A stretch of DNA of 42,308 bases from an uncultured Roseburia sp. (GCA_947652855.1 CANTEO010000017.1:1-42308); one strand, 5' to 3'; positions 8,285 to 17,605 are shown, counted from the stretch's first letter. The notes: generated from the letters alone by a model not told the origin. Numbers and translations are program-made.

Positions 8285-9179
8285 GTTTTGCTCCCATCTC
8301 TGCCGCGATTTCTGAAATCCGCCGAAGCCGGTGATTGACCCCCGACTTTCCCACAGGCGGGCTTAGGTACGTCCCAAGCTCCTTTAACGACGCGTCCGGG
8401 TACTCCAGGCGCAAAAGCGCGATCTCACGCAGATTGTCCGGCAAACTCTCCAAGCCTTTTTTATCCCGGATATAGAGAATGTCCTCCATCTGCCGGACAG
8501 CCGCGCCGACCGTCTTGCTGATATTGGCCGTCTCACAGTTCACCCGTCGGTTCACAGAGTTGCGCATCTCCTTGACAATCCGAATATTCTCTAAGTTCAT
8601 GAGCGCGGAGTGGGCCTCCATAATATTCAGCAAGTCCACAATATGCGTGCCTTCCTTCACATATGCCACGTGGTTCCCTTTCCGCTCCACGACCTTCGCG
8701 TCCACGTCAAAGCTGCCCATCGCATCCAAAAGCTGCATCGCCAAAGGCTCCGTCCGCAGCACAATCTCAAAATGATACGCCCGCCTGGGATCGCTCATTG
8801 AGCCGGACGCCAGAAACGCGCCGCGAAGAAACGCCCTTTTGCAGCAGGGCTGCTGGATCAAAAGCCCGTCCGCGGCCGTCATGCCCCGAAAACTCCCTGT
8901 CCTTTCATCCCACAGCTTCACGCTCTCCAAAACCTTTAACGCATCCGTCCCGTACAGCCCGCCCTCCGGCTCCTGTATCTGAAAAAGCTGCGACAGCAGC
9001 AGCCTGTATTTCTCCCTCGGGATGGCGCCGGCGGCCTCCATTCCGATATGGACGTCCCCGCCTGTAATTTGCAGCCTTCCCACGCAGCCAAGGATCGCCG
9101 CCAGCTCCGCAAGCTTACAATGCCTGCCGCCGCCGACCCTTGCGGCCAGCTCCTCTTTCACCTCACTGGAAAATGACAT
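8277..9179 (-). CDS. whiA: WhiA, DNA-binding regulator with LAGLIDADG-like fold
   Basis: WhiA is a conserved Gram-positive protein with an N-terminal degenerate LAGLIDADG homing-endonuclease domain and a C-terminal helix-turn-helix. It is a sporulation transcription factor in Streptomyces and influences division and chromosome segregation in Bacillus. Here the 300-residue protein begins MSFSSEVKEEL, typical of the family, has the FLRGAFLASGSMSDP block at about residue 120 and ends with a helix-turn-helix containing SLKELGTYL and KSGVNHRLRRI. The start lies six bases after the rapZ stop, with only a weak ribosome binding site (GGGTAGGG), so translation is probably coupled to rapZ. The yvcK gene usually found between rapZ and whiA in Bacillus is absent here. 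Confidence 0.95.
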   Translation of the reverse strand: MSFSSEVKEELAARVGGGRHCKLAELAAILGCVGRLQITGGDVHIGMEAAGAIPREKYRLLLSQLFQIQEPEGGLYGTDALKVLESVKLWDERTGSFRGMTAADGLLIQQPCCKRAFLRGAFLASGSMSDPRRAYHFEIVLRTEPLAMQLLDAMGSFDVDAKVVERKGNHVAYVKEGTHIVDLLNIMEAHSALMNLENIRIVKEMRNSVNRRVNCETANISKTVGAAVRQMEDILYIRDKKGLESLPDNLREIALLRLEYPDASLKELGTYLSPPVGKSGVNHRLRRISEIAAEMGAKHE

Positions 9180-9185
9180 CGCGCC

Positions 9186-10052
9186 CTACCCTTTTTCCAC
9201 GTCCCTGTGCTCAATCTTAAGCCCGTATTCCTTACTGACGGAAAGCCGCTTTAAAAGCGCGTTCGCCAGCGTCACCGAACGATGCTTTCCCCCGGTGCAG
9301 CCAATTGAGATCACCAACTGGTTTTTTCCTTCCGCTATGTAGTTCGGGATCAAGAAATTCACCATATCCGTCAGCTTCTCCAAAAATACAGTCGCCTCAT
9401 TGTATTGCAGCACATAGTCCTGCACCTCTTTGTCGTTCCCGTTCTTTGCCCGAAGGCCCTCCACATAATAGGGGTTGGGCAAGAAACGCACGTCAAACAC
9501 CAAATCCGAATCGGTAGGAATTCCATATTTGAACCCAAACGAAAGAATGGTGATGAATAGGTTTTTATACGTTTGATGGCTCACGAATATTTTGTCCAGC
9601 TCCGCCCGAAGCTCCCTCGTCAAAAGCCGGCTGGTGTCAATGATGTAGCTCGCCCTGCTGCGCAAAAGGCCAAGCCGCCTGCGCTCCGTGGCGATCCCCG
9701 CCTCTACCCGCTCCCTGCTTGGGCCGGAAAGAGGATGATTGCGCCGCGTCTCCTTATAGCGCTTCACGAGGGCCGCGTCTTCCGCGTCCAAAAACAAAAT
9801 CTCCGGCTTCACGCCATTTTCGCTTAAGCGGTCAAGCGCCTGGTAAAGATCCAAAAAGGAGCTTCCGCTTCGGATGTCGATTCCTATGGCGAATTTCTGC
9901 AAATCCTCCCCGCTCGTCTCTGATAGCTCAATAAACTTCTCAACCAAAGGGATCGGCAGGTTATCCACGCAGTAAAAGCCAATATCCTCCATCATCTTAA
10001 GCGCAGTGCTCTTGCCTGCCCCTGACATCCCTGTCAATATCACTAATTTCAC
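9186..10052 (-). CDS. rapZ: RapZ/YvcJ nucleotide-binding RNase adapter
   Basis: P-loop nucleotide-binding protein. In E. coli RapZ guides RNase E to the GlmZ small RNA and so tunes glucosamine-6-phosphate synthesis; in Bacillus YvcJ affects competence. The Walker A motif GMSGAGKST is at residues ~8-16 and the conserved C-terminal GCTGGKHRSV block at about 242. The frame extends to a GTG at 10058, but GGGGAG stands nine bases before the in-frame GTG at 10052, and homologues begin MKLVILTGMSG, so the shorter 288-residue form is preferred. It is followed closely by whiA and preceded by 125 bases of spacer after murB. Its target RNA in this organism is unknown, and the RNase-adapter role is by family only. 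Confidence 0.94.
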   Translation of the reverse strand: MKLVILTGMSGAGKSTALKMMEDIGFYCVDNLPIPLVEKFIELSETSGEDLQKFAIGIDIRSGSSFLDLYQALDRLSENGVKPEILFLDAEDAALVKRYKETRRNHPLSGPSRERVEAGIATERRRLGLLRSRASYIIDTSRLLTRELRAELDKIFVSHQTYKNLFITILSFGFKYGIPTDSDLVFDVRFLPNPYYVEGLRAKNGNDKEVQDYVLQYNEATVFLEKLTDMVNFLIPNYIAEGKNQLVISIGCTGGKHRSVTLANALLKRLSVSKEYGLKIEHRDVEKG

Positions 10053-10177
10053 AATCACTCTCTCCCCATCCTGCCATGCGAGGGCTTTTAGGGCCTGTTA
10101 AGAAACCAATATGCTGCGCCAAACGCAATTGGATTCCTTCACAGCTCCTTTTGCCTGCGCCGTCCGCAGGCCGCCCG

Positions 10178-11089
10178 TCACGAAAACTCACCAAGCATCT
10201 TCACTTCTGTATTCAAATCCACTCCAAATTTCTCTTTTACCGTCTCTTGCACATGGCGGATCACGCTTCGGATATCGCCCGCCGTGGCGTCCCCTCTGTT
10301 AATCACAAATCCGCAATGCTTTTTGGACACCTGCGCGCCGCCGACCGAATAGCCGGATAGCCCCGCGTCCATAATCAGCTTTCCCGCAAAATGCCCTTCC
10401 GGCCGCTTGAACGTGCTGCCAGCGCTCGGATATTCCAGGGGCTGCTTTGCCATGCGCTGCTCCCGCAGCTCCTCCATCTCCCGGCGAATCCGCGCCTCAT
10501 CCATACTCTGAAGCCGAAACGACGCCTCAAGCACCAAATACCCGTTTTTTGGCACGCAGCTGTTGCGGTAGGCAAACTCCATCTGCCGGTTTGAAAGCTC
10601 CCGCACATTGCCGTCCCCATCCAATACCTTCACATGGGTCACAATGTCCTTCATCTCGCCGCCATAGGCGCCTGCGTTCATGACGATCGCCCCGCCGATG
10701 CCGCCTGGGATGCCCGCGGCAAACTCCAGGCCGGAAAGCCCCTTTTTGCACGCCTCCTGCGCCACCCTCGCTAAAGGCGCGCCTGCCTGCGCCGTGATGC
10801 ACTCTCCCCCGATATGGCGGATCTTTGCCATGCGGCCGCCCACTTCAATGACGGCCCCGCGGACGCCTTTGTCCCCTACAAGCAGATTGCTGCCTTTTCC
10901 AATGACCGTCACAGGGATCTGCCTTCGCTTCAACAGCTCCATCACCCAAGGAAGATCCTCTTCCCCCGGCTTTAAGAACAAATCAGCCGGGCCGCCCACA
11001 CAAAACGTCGTGTGGCGGCTCATCGGCTCATTGACAAGCACATTCCCTTCCCCTAAAACTTCTTTCAATTCCCTCCGTACAAATTCCAC
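10178..11089 (-). CDS. murB: UDP-N-acetylenolpyruvoylglucosamine reductase
   Basis: FAD- and NADPH-dependent enzyme that reduces UDP-GlcNAc-enolpyruvate to UDP-MurNAc, the second committed step of peptidoglycan precursor synthesis in the cytoplasm. The 303-residue protein has the FAD-binding blocks VIGKGSNLLV at about residue 62 and GIPGGIGGA at about 125. The SAGSTFKRP block at about 222 carries the serine that donates the proton, and FVINRGDAT is near the end. It starts with GTG (11087-11089), seven bases after the aminopeptidase stop, with no strong ribosome binding site, so coupled translation is likely. Its place next to rapZ and hprK is common in Firmicutes. Confidence 0.95.
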   Translation of the reverse strand: MEFVRRELKEVLGEGNVLVNEPMSRHTTFCVGGPADLFLKPGEEDLPWVMELLKRRQIPVTVIGKGSNLLVGDKGVRGAVIEVGGRMAKIRHIGGECITAQAGAPLARVAQEACKKGLSGLEFAAGIPGGIGGAIVMNAGAYGGEMKDIVTHVKVLDGDGNVRELSNRQMEFAYRNSCVPKNGYLVLEASFRLQSMDEARIRREMEELREQRMAKQPLEYPSAGSTFKRPEGHFAGKLIMDAGLSGYSVGGAQVSKKHCGFVINRGDATAGDIRSVIRHVQETVKEKFGVDLNTEVKMLGEFS

Positions 11090-11096
11090 TCTTTTT

Positions 11097-12500
11097 CTAT
11101 GCCTCTTTTAAAAATGCTTCATAACCCAATAGCGCTTCATATAAATCTACTTTACTGATGATTTCCCAAGGCGCGTGCATATTTAACACAGCGACTCCGC
11201 TGTCGATCACCTGCATCCCGTAATTCGCCAGGATATAGGCGATCGTCCCGCCGCCGCCCTGATCCACTTTCCCAAGCTCCGACGTCTGATACGCGATATT
11301 CCGCTGATCTAATATATGGCGGATCTGCGCCATGTATTCCGCGTTCGCGTCGTTGGAGCCGCTCTTTCCCCTGGAGCCGGTATACTTATTGAACACGAGG
11401 CCCCTTCCAAAATACGCGGCGTTCCTCTTTTCCGTAACCTCCGGGTAATTTGGGTCGTATGCCGCGCTGACGTCTGAAGAGAGCATTTTGGAATTGCGCA
11501 TCGCGCGGCGCACATACAGATCGGAATCCTTTCCCGAAAGGGCTAGTAGCTCCGCAACCGTGTCTTCAAAAAACCGGGACTGCATCCCTGTGGCGCCTAC
11601 GCTCCCAATCTCCTCCTTGTCCACTAAGAGGCAGACGCACGTCCGCTCCGGCTCCTTCACATTCAAAATCGCCTGAAAGGAAGGGTAGGCGCACACCCTG
11701 TCGTCATGCCCATAGCCCATCACCATGCTGCGGTCCCATCCATAGTCCCTGGCGTCCCCCGCCGGGACCACCTCGATCTCCGCAGACAGGAAGTCCTCTT
11801 CCTTCACGCCGTACGCCTCTTCCAAAATCCGCAGGATATTCGCCTTTACCGTATCCTTCGCCTTCTCCTTTTCCTCCCCGCCTTCCTTTTTCCAGGGAAT
11901 GCTGCCAATCAAAAGGTCTAATTTCTCCCCTTCAATGACTTTGGAGGCTTTCTTTTCCATCTGCTCGCCCGAAAGGTGGATCAAAAGGTCGCTGACGCCA
12001 AACACCGGATCCTCCGGCGCGTCCCCGACGCTTACGTCCACGACTGTCCCGTCTGTCTTAACGAACACGCCATGCAGCGCAAGAGGCAGCGCCACCCACT
12101 GGTATTTCTTGACCCCGCCATAATAGTGCGTGTCAAGCATCGCCATCTGCGTGTCCTCATACAGCGGCACCTGCTTTAAGTCCAGCCTTGGGGAGTCGAC
12201 GTGCGCCCCAAGGATGTTCATGCCCTGCTCCATGCCCTGCCTTCCCATCACAAACAGCACCATGGACTTGCCCATATTGGCGGCATAGAGGCGATCCCCG
12301 GCCTTTGGCGCCTCGCCTCTTTTGATTTTGGCGCCAAGCTCCTCAAATCCGGCGGCCTTCGCCATCTCTTCAAATTTACTTACGCATTCCCGCTCGGTCT
12401 TGCAGGCGGAGAGGAACTTGCGGTAGCCCTCCGCAAAGTCCATCACTTTTTTCCGCTGCTCGCCATCCGGGTATTTTTCCCATGCATTCTTATTTTCCAT
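11097..12500 (-). CDS. M18 family aminopeptidase (aminopeptidase I type)
   Basis: Zinc metallopeptidase that removes N-terminal residues from peptides in the cytoplasm, forming large dodecameric shells in studied members. The 467-residue length fits the long bacterial M18 group. Visible metal-site marks are LGAHVDSPRLD at about residue 100 (first zinc His and nearby Asp), VDKEEIGSVGATG at about 290 (catalytic Glu pair) and MHAPWEI near the C-terminus (last zinc His). It lies between hprK (68 bases upstream) and murB (7 bases downstream) on the same strand, which makes it part of the same transcription unit. Its function is not obviously linked to either neighbour. The spacer to hprK contains one copy of a 17-base repeat (12542-12558). 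Confidence 0.92.
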   Translation of the reverse strand: MENKNAWEKYPDGEQRKKVMDFAEGYRKFLSACKTERECVSKFEEMAKAAGFEELGAKIKRGEAPKAGDRLYAANMGKSMVLFVMGRQGMEQGMNILGAHVDSPRLDLKQVPLYEDTQMAMLDTHYYGGVKKYQWVALPLALHGVFVKTDGTVVDVSVGDAPEDPVFGVSDLLIHLSGEQMEKKASKVIEGEKLDLLIGSIPWKKEGGEEKEKAKDTVKANILRILEEAYGVKEEDFLSAEIEVVPAGDARDYGWDRSMVMGYGHDDRVCAYPSFQAILNVKEPERTCVCLLVDKEEIGSVGATGMQSRFFEDTVAELLALSGKDSDLYVRRAMRNSKMLSSDVSAAYDPNYPEVTEKRNAAYFGRGLVFNKYTGSRGKSGSNDANAEYMAQIRHILDQRNIAYQTSELGKVDQGGGGTIAYILANYGMQVIDSGVAVLNMHAPWEIISKVDLYEALLGYEAFLKEA

Positions 12501-12541
12501 ACTGAAACGACTCCACTTTCTCTGTTTTTTATTGCAGCTTA

Positions 12542-12558
12542 GCCTTCGGCCTCACTGC
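12542..12558. repeat. 17-base intergenic repeat, copy 1
   Basis: The 17 bases GCCTTCGGCCTCACTGC occur here, between the M18 aminopeptidase and hprK, and again identically at 15568-15584 between ftsH and uvrC. Both copies are just outside coding sequence. The core can form a tiny GCC/GGC stem. Confidence 0.6.
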
Positions 12559-12568
12559 TGCGGCGGCA

Positions 12569-13501
12569 TTATTCGTCGTCGCTTTTCGTGAGATTCGCCT
12601 GCACGCGGCGGTACAGCTCCTGCGCTGCGTTGTACCCCATCTTCTTCTGGCGATGGTTGACCGCCGCCGCCTCACAGATCACGGCAAGGTTACGCCCCGG
12701 GCGGATCGGCAGGGAATGGCAGACAACCTGGTTGCCCAAAATCTCTGTGAATTCCTCCTCCAGCCCAAGACGGTCATAGTCATTTTCTTTCTTCCAATCC
12801 TCCAGCTTAATCACCAGGTCAATGTTCTGCTTCTCCTTGACGCACTCCACGCCGAACAATGTCTTTACGTCTATGATGCCGATGCCTCGCAGCTCAATGA
12901 AATACCGGGTGATGTCCGGCGACGTCCCAACCAGGGTATGGTCGTTGATCTTTCGGATTTCCACCACATCGTCCGTCACAAGGCGATGCCCGCGCTTGAC
13001 AAGCTCCAGGGCGGCCTCGCTCTTGCCAATGCCGCTCTCTCCCATAATCAAAAGCCCTTCCCCATACACATCGACCAAAACCCCATGGATTGTGATGCAC
13101 GGCGCCAGCTCTTCCGTAAGCACATAAATCAGCTCCGCCATAAACTCCGACGTGGCCTGATCCGTGCCTAGCACTGGGACATTATTGCAGTTCGCCGCCT
13201 CAAGGAACATCTCATCCGGCTCAAATCCACGGCAGAAGATCACGCAGGGAATGTCAAAGGAAAGAAACGCGTCATACAGCTCCTTGCGCTCCTCCTCCGT
13301 TTTCTTCTGCAAATTCGCATATTCCACCATGCCGATAATTTCCACGCGGGACTGCTCAAAATGCTCAAAAAACCCGTTCAGCTGCAACGCCGGGCGGTTG
13401 ACATCGGAAAGGATGATGCGGTGTTCCTTCAATGCGATGTCTTTGGTAAAATTCTTTAATTCCATTTTTTTCGCGATCTTCGCTACACTTACGCCTTCCA
13501 T
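12569..13501 (-). CDS. hprK: HPr kinase/phosphorylase
   Basis: Bifunctional sensor of carbon catabolite repression in low-GC Gram-positives. It phosphorylates HPr on Ser46 when fructose-1,6-bisphosphate and ATP are high and removes the phosphate when inorganic phosphate is high. P-Ser-HPr then acts with CcpA. The P-loop GESGIGKSEAA is at about residue 152 and the signature RGHRLVTDD follows directly. The Leu/Asn-rich C-terminal helices end in RRVQANL. The frame runs up to a TTG at 13528, but AAAAAAGGAG stands a few bases before the ATG at 13501 (MEGVSVAKI), giving 310 residues, the normal length. No HPr or Crh gene lies in the window. Its product is functionally tied to fba downstream through fructose-1,6-bisphosphate. 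Confidence 0.95.
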   Translation of the reverse strand: MEGVSVAKIAKKMELKNFTKDIALKEHRIILSDVNRPALQLNGFFEHFEQSRVEIIGMVEYANLQKKTEEERKELYDAFLSFDIPCVIFCRGFEPDEMFLEAANCNNVPVLGTDQATSEFMAELIYVLTEELAPCITIHGVLVDVYGEGLLIMGESGIGKSEAALELVKRGHRLVTDDVVEIRKINDHTLVGTSPDITRYFIELRGIGIIDVKTLFGVECVKEKQNIDLVIKLEDWKKENDYDRLGLEEEFTEILGNQVVCHSLPIRPGRNLAVICEAAAVNHRQKKMGYNAAQELYRRVQANLTKSDDE

Positions 13502-13627
13502 AATCTTCTCCTTTTTTGTGCGGGCCAATCTGCTGCATTCCTTAATAATTTCCTATGCCGCCGCCGCAAATTTGATGCGCGTCTTTTCGCTCCTTGCCGA
13601 CAGCGGCCAAACTGTAAGGACAGTATA

Positions 13628-15532
13628 TCATAAATCCGCATCTTCATCAATATGATGAACGCGGGCTGAGCTGTCATTATGAAAATATTGATACACCGCT
13701 TTTGCAGACCTGGCGTTCATGGAAGGCGTCTTAGCAAGCTCCTCCTCGCTCGCCTCCCGGATGGCTTCAAGGGAAGGGAACCTCTGCATCAGCGCCTTTC
13801 TCCGCAAAGGGCCGATTTCAGGAATCTCATCCAGAACGGAATGCACCTGGCCTTTGCTGCGCAGCGACCTGTGGTACTCAATCGCAAATCTGTGCGCCTC
13901 ATCCTGAATCCTGGTGATAAGCTGAAACCCCTCGCTGTGGCTGTCAATGGGAATCTCTACATTGTTATAGTATAACCCACGTGTCCTATGATTATCATCT
14001 TTTACCATGCCGCAGACAGGAATAGAGAGAGAAAGCTCCGCAAGGGCCTTTAATGCGACGTTGACCTGCCCCTTCCCGCCGTCCATCATAATCAGATCCG
14101 GAAATTTAGAGAATTTCCCATAGGAGTCCTCAAGCCCTTTCTCCCTAAGCTCCCCCCGCTCCTCCATGCCATGGGAAAACCTTCTTGTCAAGACCTCATG
14201 CATCGACGCGTAGTCATCCGGCCCAAGCACCGTCTTTAAGCGGAATTTCCGATAGTCGCTGCGGCAGGGCTTCCCTTTTTCATAGACAACCATGGAGCCT
14301 ACTGACTGGAACCCGCTGATGTTTGAGATGTCAAACGCCTCCACGCGCACAATGCCAGAGAGGCCAAGCAGGGCAGAGATCTCCTTCATCGCGCCGATGG
14401 TGCGGCCTTCCTCACGCTTTAGACGCTCCTTATCCTGCGTTAAGATAAGCCTCGCGTTTTTTGTCGCCAGCTCCACCAGCTTTTCCTTCATCCCTTTTCT
14501 CGGGATTTTGATATAGGCCCTCTGCCCACGCCTTGCGCTAAGCCATTCTTCAATGACGTCTTTCTCCGCAATGCCAATGGGCAGCATAATAAGCCTTGGG
14601 ATATACGGGGTCCCGGCGTAATACTGCTTAAGGAACGCCGAAAGAATCTGCTCCCTTGTCTCTTCCGCAGCGGTTTTTAAGTAAAAATGCTCCCTTCCGA
14701 TCAGCTTGCCGCCCCGGATGAAAAACACCTGGACGACGGCGTCCTGCCCGTCCTTGGACAGGCCCACGACATCCCTGTCCTCCGCGCCTGTATCCGTGAT
14801 TTTCTGTTTTTGGGCAATCTGATTGACGCTGTTCAATAAATCCCTGTATTCCGCGGCCCGCTCAAATTCCATTTCCGCGGCGGCGGCGGCCATTTTCCCC
14901 TCCAGCTCCTTTTTGATTGGCTGATAGTCTCCGTTCAAAAACCGAACCGCGCCGTCCACCCGCTCTTTATACTCCTCTTTGGAGATATACGCCTGGCAGG
15001 GAGCGGCGCACTGCTTGATATGGTAATTTAAGCAGGGACGCTCCTTGCCTGCGTCCCTTGGCAGCACGCGCCTGCAAGTGCGCAGGCCATACAGCTTGTT
15101 CAAAAGGTCAATCGTGTCCTTGACCGCTCCCGCGCTGGTGTACGGCCCAAAATACCTGGACTTGTCTTTTTTCATCTGACGTGAAAGAAAGACCCTGGGA
15201 AATTCCTCCTCCAAAGTCACCTTAATATAAGGGTACGTCTTGTCGTCCCGCAGCATCGTGTTGTACTTGGGCCGATGCTCTTTAATCAGATTGCATTCCA
15301 ACACCAAAGCCTCAAGCTCCGAATCCGTGACAATATACTCAAACCGGGCGATCTGCTTTACCATCTGGGCTTTTTTGAACCCTTCGTTGTGGCTCGCCTG
15401 AAAATACTGATGCACCCGCTTCGTCAAGGAAACGGCCTTGCCAATATAGATAATCGCGTCCTTTTCGTCATGCATAAGATAAACTCCCGGCTGATCCGGG
15501 AGTTTCTTTAATTCTTCTTCTAATAAAAACAT
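13628..15532 (-). CDS. uvrC: Excinuclease ABC subunit C
   Basis: Nucleotide-excision-repair nuclease that, recruited by UvrB to a lesion, cuts the DNA on both sides. The 634-residue protein has the N-terminal GIY-YIG nuclease domain (GVYLMHDE and IIYIGKA at residues ~15-32), a Cys-containing segment around residues 155-180 (CRRVLPRDAGKERPCLNYH), and a UvrB-interacting UVR motif at about 205-235 (MEFERAAEYRDLL). The RNase H-like second nuclease domain has VEAFDISNISG at about 398 and a DGGKGQVN block at about 490. Helix-hairpin-helix motifs lie at the C-terminus (IPEIGPLRRKAL). Length is slightly above the usual ~600. It is separated from hprK and ftsH by about 100 and 80 bases, on the same strand. 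Confidence 0.96.
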   Translation of the reverse strand: MFLLEEELKKLPDQPGVYLMHDEKDAIIYIGKAVSLTKRVHQYFQASHNEGFKKAQMVKQIARFEYIVTDSELEALVLECNLIKEHRPKYNTMLRDDKTYPYIKVTLEEEFPRVFLSRQMKKDKSRYFGPYTSAGAVKDTIDLLNKLYGLRTCRRVLPRDAGKERPCLNYHIKQCAAPCQAYISKEEYKERVDGAVRFLNGDYQPIKKELEGKMAAAAAEMEFERAAEYRDLLNSVNQIAQKQKITDTGAEDRDVVGLSKDGQDAVVQVFFIRGGKLIGREHFYLKTAAEETREQILSAFLKQYYAGTPYIPRLIMLPIGIAEKDVIEEWLSARRGQRAYIKIPRKGMKEKLVELATKNARLILTQDKERLKREEGRTIGAMKEISALLGLSGIVRVEAFDISNISGFQSVGSMVVYEKGKPCRSDYRKFRLKTVLGPDDYASMHEVLTRRFSHGMEERGELREKGLEDSYGKFSKFPDLIMMDGGKGQVNVALKALAELSLSIPVCGMVKDDNHRTRGLYYNNVEIPIDSHSEGFQLITRIQDEAHRFAIEYHRSLRSKGQVHSVLDEIPEIGPLRRKALMQRFPSLEAIREASEEELAKTPSMNARSAKAVYQYFHNDSSARVHHIDEDADL

Positions 15533-15567
15533 ACTGCTTTTTTCCTCACTGTAACCGTCGCGCCTTT

Positions 15568-15584
15568 GCCTTCGGCCTCACTGC
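15568..15584. repeat. 17-base intergenic repeat, copy 2
   Basis: Identical to bases 12542-12558. It lies between the ftsH stop and the uvrC start and is flanked by a CACTGCAGTG palindrome that the first copy lacks, so only the 17-base core is shared. Confidence 0.6.
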
Positions 15585-15610
15585 AGTGAAATCTGCCCTG
15601 GGCTAAAGTA

Positions 15611-17521
15611 TCATTCGTCATCTGCGGTTACGTCAATATGCCCGCCTTTCTTCTGCTCTTTCGGCAAGGGAATGCCCTTCAGTTCACAGAACATTTTCAT
15701 AAATTCCTTACCTGTGATCGTCTCATGCTCATAGAGATAGCCTGAAATCTGATCCAGCACTTCACGGTTGTCCGTAAGGAGCTTCACGGCTTTCGCATAG
15801 CAGCCGTCAATGACCTTGTGGATTTCCTTATCCACCTGCGCCGCCGTCTTCTCCGCGCAGTTCATGGAGGCCCGCCCGTCCAGGTACTTGCTCTCCATCG
15901 TGACAAGGCTCATCATGCCAAATTTGTCCGACATCCCAAACCGGGTAATCATGGACTTTGCGATGTTCGTGGCCTGCTCAATGTCATTGGCCGCGCCGCT
16001 GGTCACGGAGTGGAATTTGATCTCCTCCGCCGCCCGCCCGGCCATAAAGGTCGTGATTTTCGCCAGCAACTCTTCCTTTGTGTCCAAAAACTTCTCTTCC
16101 TCAGGCGTCTGCAGCGTATAGCCAAGCGCGCCCATCGTGCGCGGCACAATCGTGATTTTCTGCACCGGCTCCGTATTCTTCTGAAGCGCCGTGACCATTG
16201 CGTGCCCGATCTCGTGATACGAGACAATCTTCTTTTCCTTTTCGCTCATGACGCGGTCTTTCTTCTCTTTCCCCCCGACCGCCACCAGCTCAAACGCCTC
16301 AAACAGATCGGACTGGTTCACGAACTTGCGCCCGCTCTTTACCGCGTTAATCGCCGCCTCGTTAATCATGTTCGCAAGGTCGGAGCCGACAAGGCCCGCC
16401 GTCGCCAGAGAAAGCGCCTCCAAATCGACGGACTCATCCATCATGACGTCTTTGGAATGCACCTTGAGCGTCTCAAGCCGCCCTTTCTGATCCGGCCGGT
16501 CCACAATGATCCGGCGGTCAAAGCGCCCCGGGCGCAGCAGCGCCTTGTCTAAAACCTCCGGTCGGTTCGTCGCGGCCAAGATCAGCAGGCCCTTTGACGT
16601 GTCAAACCCATCCATCTCGGCCAGAAGCTGGTTGAGCGTCTGCTCCCGCTCGTCATTTCCGCCAAATCGTGTGTCGCGGCTCTTGCCAATCGCGTCAATC
16701 TCATCTATGAAGATGATGCAAGGCGCCTGCTTTTGCGCCTCCTTAAACAAATCCCGGACGCGGGAGGCGCCCACGCCGACGAACATCTCCACAAAATCCG
16801 ACCCGGCCAATGAGAAGAACGGCACCTTCGCCTCTCCCGCCACGGCCTTCGCCAACAGCGTCTTCCCGGTTCCGGGAGGGCCGACGAGCAGCGCGCCCTT
16901 GGGCAGCTTCGCGCCGATGTCCCGGTACTTCTTTGGATTGTGCAGAAAGTCCACGACCTCCTGCAAGGACTCCTTCGCCTCGTCCTGACCCGCGACGTCC
17001 TGAAACGTCACTCCGGTAGACTTCTCCACATAGACCTTGGCCGTGCTCTTGCCAACGCCCATGACGCCGCCCCCGCCGCCCATGCGCTTCATCAAATAAG
17101 CGAACAGAATCCAAAGGAACGCCAAAGGAAGGACAAAACTTAGGATATTGTAGATCCAGGTGGAGGTATTGTCCGGGATGTACCCAAAGATCTCCACGCC
17201 ATGCTTCTTCAATAGAGGAATCAGCGCGTCGTCGCTCACCATGCCTGTATAATACGTCCGCTGAAACCGCTCATCCTTCTTTGACTTTTGCGTGATATTG
17301 ATTTTTGTGCCGGTGAACTTGATGCTCTCAACCTCCCCGGCCTCCACTTTTTCCAAAAATTCCGAATAGGAAATCTCCTGATTATACCGCTGGCTGAACT
17401 TATTCGTCACAATGCTCATAATAAACAGCAGCAAAAGCGACAGCATAATAAAGGACATTAAGATCTGTCCGTTTTTATGATTGCGGTTATTCTTCTGATT
17501 GTTCGGTTCCTGATTGTCCAT
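15611..17521 (-). CDS. ftsH: ATP-dependent zinc metalloprotease FtsH
   Basis: Membrane-anchored AAA+ protease that extracts and degrades damaged membrane proteins and some regulators. After a short Asn-rich cytoplasmic tail there is a first membrane segment (residues ~20-36), an extracytoplasmic domain to ~110 and a second segment (~113-130, followed by KRMGGGGG). Then come the AAA+ module with GPPGTGKT at about 212 and FIDEIDAIG at about 270, the SRH region (RPGRFDRR), and the peptidase zinc motif HEIGH at about 437. The frame extends to 17551, but GGAGGAG five bases before the ATG at 17521 makes MDNQEP the start (636 residues). A good promoter lies just upstream, and the gene is not next to tilS/hpt as in Bacillus. 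Confidence 0.97.
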   Translation of the reverse strand: MDNQEPNNQKNNRNHKNGQILMSFIMLSLLLLFIMSIVTNKFSQRYNQEISYSEFLEKVEAGEVESIKFTGTKINITQKSKKDERFQRTYYTGMVSDDALIPLLKKHGVEIFGYIPDNTSTWIYNILSFVLPLAFLWILFAYLMKRMGGGGGVMGVGKSTAKVYVEKSTGVTFQDVAGQDEAKESLQEVVDFLHNPKKYRDIGAKLPKGALLVGPPGTGKTLLAKAVAGEAKVPFFSLAGSDFVEMFVGVGASRVRDLFKEAQKQAPCIIFIDEIDAIGKSRDTRFGGNDEREQTLNQLLAEMDGFDTSKGLLILAATNRPEVLDKALLRPGRFDRRIIVDRPDQKGRLETLKVHSKDVMMDESVDLEALSLATAGLVGSDLANMINEAAINAVKSGRKFVNQSDLFEAFELVAVGGKEKKDRVMSEKEKKIVSYHEIGHAMVTALQKNTEPVQKITIVPRTMGALGYTLQTPEEEKFLDTKEELLAKITTFMAGRAAEEIKFHSVTSGAANDIEQATNIAKSMITRFGMSDKFGMMSLVTMESKYLDGRASMNCAEKTAAQVDKEIHKVIDGCYAKAVKLLTDNREVLDQISGYLYEHETITGKEFMKMFCELKGIPLPKEQKKGGHIDVTADDE

Positions 17522-17605
17522 AATCTCCTCCGTATTCGCGGCCGCTGTCAAATCTGCCCAACACTGATCGAAAAAGCCCGTCAGCCCATTTCGCCGCCAC
17601 TGTTT

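Noticed and set aside
13502..13528. TTG start nine codons upstream for hprK
   Set aside because: The stretch contains the ribosome binding site for the ATG at 13501.
15818..16552. 244-residue plus-strand open frame
   Set aside because: It mirrors the ftsH ATPase region; Arg/His/Leu-rich composition typical of antisense reading of GC-rich genes.
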